A stretch of 64,000 bases of DNA, taken from assembly GCA_963971305.1 (NCBI GenBank), contig OZ020307.1:1935501-1999500 (forward strand), in the 5' to 3' direction. This DNA is from Arcuatula senhousia. Taxonomy: Eukaryota > Mollusca > Bivalvia > Mytilida > Mytilidae. Both the position numbers and the translations under genes were made by a program. Below are positions 62,509-64,000 of the stretch, one piece after another. Every line of letters begins with the position of its first letter. Positions within the stretch are counted from its first letter, which is position 1. The notes beneath the pieces were generated by a model. The model was given only the letters and a program-made list of their open reading frames with translations. It made no database searches and was not told where the DNA came from.

Positions 62509-63524
62509 CAAGAGGCTCTCAGGAGCCTGAATAGCTCACCTGGTCTTGATGTCAACCCTATGAAGAACTTTGTAAAGCTAAATAAGCTGAACATTTAAGC
62601 AAGAAAAGCTTTAAGCAAGCAACAGCTTTTCTCTATCTGCAATAGTTTTCATTCTACAGGTCAAAAACACTATTTTTGCCTTTAAGGGGCTGTAACCCCT
62701 ATAAGGGGACATCTGACAACTTTGACCCTATGAAAACTCTAGTAGAGTGAAATGAGTTGAACATTTAAGCAAGCAACAGCTTTTCTCTATCTGCAATAGT
62801 TTTCATTCTACAGGCCATAAAACACTATTTTTCGCCTTTAAGGGGCTGTAACCCCTATAAGAGGTCATTTGACAACTTCCATCCTATAAGGACTTTTGTA
62901 GAGCTAAATTAGCTGAACATTTAAGCAGGCAACAGCTTTTCTCTATATGCAATAGTTTTCATTATATAAGCCAAAAACACTATTTTTCGCCTTTAAGGGG
63001 CTGTAACCCTTATAAGGGGTCATCTGACAACTTCAACCCTATGGAGACTTTTGTAGAGCTTAATCTGAACATTTAAGCAAGCAACAGCTTTTCTCTATCT
63101 GCAATAGATTTCATACTATAGGGCAAAAACATGAAAAAATGCTATTTTTCACCTTTAAGGGGCCATAACCCCTATAAGGGGTCATCTAACAACTTTGACC
63201 AGATGGAGACTTTTGTAGAACTTTTGATCCTGAAGCAGTAACGTGACATCAGATTTCATCTATTTCGTATAATTTTTCAATTACAAGCAAAAAACAGTAG
63301 TCTGACCCCCCTGGTCTATTTTTAGCCAGGGCGGCCATGTTTTTTAACAAATCAAAAATCGAAACACAACTTTTATGCAGGACACCCTAAGGATCTATCA
63401 TACTAAGTTTCATTTAATTCTGTTCAGTAGTTTCAGAGGAGAAGATTTTTGAAAAATTGTTAACAGACGACGGACGCCAAGTGATGGCAATAGCTCACAT
63501 GGACCTTCGGTCCAGGTGAGCTTA
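62509..63524. repeat. Tandem-core element with ~155-bp units, AGCTCACCTGG ends
   Basis: It starts 'caagaggctctcaggagcctgaatagctcacctgg' and ends 'tagctcacatggaccttcggtccaggtgagctta'. The inner 'agctcacctgg' / 'ccaggtgagct' is inverted. Four units carry 'tgaacatttaagcaagcaacagcttttctctat.tgcaatag' (about 62588, 62758, 62914 and 63066). A diverged shared core is at 63399-63441, followed by 'acagacgacggacgcc'. Confidence 0.8.
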
Positions 63525-63565
63525 TAACAATAAAGTAGGAATGTGTCCATTGGACACGCCCCCGC

Positions 63566-63649
63566 TATTATTTTCTCTTCCAAGAATCGGAGCACCGCAA
63601 CTCAACCAATCAAATTATGGTGCTCCAATTCTCGGAAGAGAAAATAATA
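63566..63649. repeat. Near-perfect 31-bp inverted repeat with 22-bp loop
   Basis: TATTATTTTCTCTTCC...GGAGCACC (63566-63596) pairs with GGTGCTCC...GGAAGAGAAAATAATA (63619-63649), with two mismatches in 31. It could be a minimal MITE, a hairpin RNA, or a regulatory palindrome. A second small palindrome, GTGTCCATTGGACAC, lies just before it (63543-63557). Confidence 0.75.
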
Positions 63650-64000
63650 CCTTCACCTACTTATTGACCAATAAAATCACAGGTTTAGAATTGGGTATTA
63701 AAAAAATATGGAAGGAGATTTTGCACAAGTAAATTTTCACAAAAAGAGTCATCGTAGTGGAGTTTGAATAAAAGTAAGTGAAGAATGAAGAAGATATCCT
63801 GAAAATATATTCATTTATTTTCAAATGAGGCATGCCAGTTTTACCAAAAATAACGTTAGACTAGATAGTTAAATATGAGTTTGAAAAATTGCAGCATGCA
63901 GTATTATGATATGGAGATTCCTCCCTTGTGGTTTTTTATACAGGTTGGGTGTAATAGCTCATTTGATGGTATTTAGTATCAAATGGACTATTTTTTTCAT

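Overview
This window is animal genomic DNA: AT-rich, intron-rich, with GT-AG exons of conserved eukaryotic genes set in a dense field of short non-autonomous transposons. The repeat types (terminal-inverted-repeat elements with ~150-170 bp tandem cores, GTCCGTC runs, 'taccaagtttcat' motifs, GGTCAAGGTC runs) suggest a marine bivalve, probably mussel-like. The species assignment is inference; the gene calls rest on translated exons.

Genes, left to right: (1) the 3' half of an NPLOC4 (Npl4) gene, + strand, 756-5342, ending in an NZF zinc finger. (2) A complete macroH2A gene, + strand, 16873-22908, with histone fold, basic linker and macrodomain; one macrodomain exon is present as two 175-nt alternatives. 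(3) A complete BLOC1S2 gene, - strand, 35507-28227, five coding exons. (4) A complete RNF181 RING E3 ligase gene, + strand, 40145-44632, six exons. (5) The 3' part of an hnRNP A/B-D type gene, - strand, 61846-56298, with two RRMs and a Gly/Tyr-rich tail.

BLOC1S2 and RNF181 are head to head. Almost all of the DNA between their start codons (35758-40139) consists of two adjacent ~2.2 kb units, each bounded by equal-length terminal direct repeats (472 and 470 bp) that look identical. Removing them leaves about 255 bp between the two ATGs, so an ancestral shared promoter seems to have been split.

Mobile DNA fills most of the rest. It includes a 4.1 kb gag-only LTR retrotransposon (8520-12664) whose Gag starts with a helix-hairpin-helix domain, nested in a TTAA-flanked element; two MITEs with perfect 9-bp target duplications; several hAT-like elements; a 0.7 kb fold-back element; a 166-bp x ~7.6 array and a ~440-bp x 7 array; and a decayed LINE 3' end. 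Several unrelated-looking tandem-core families share one ~45-bp core motif.

A recurring theme is local duplication at exon edges: the 3' part of an NPLOC4 exon with its donor, the 5' edge of macroH2A exon 4 with its acceptor, a whole macroH2A exon, and seven copies of the RNF181 exon-4 tail with its donor.
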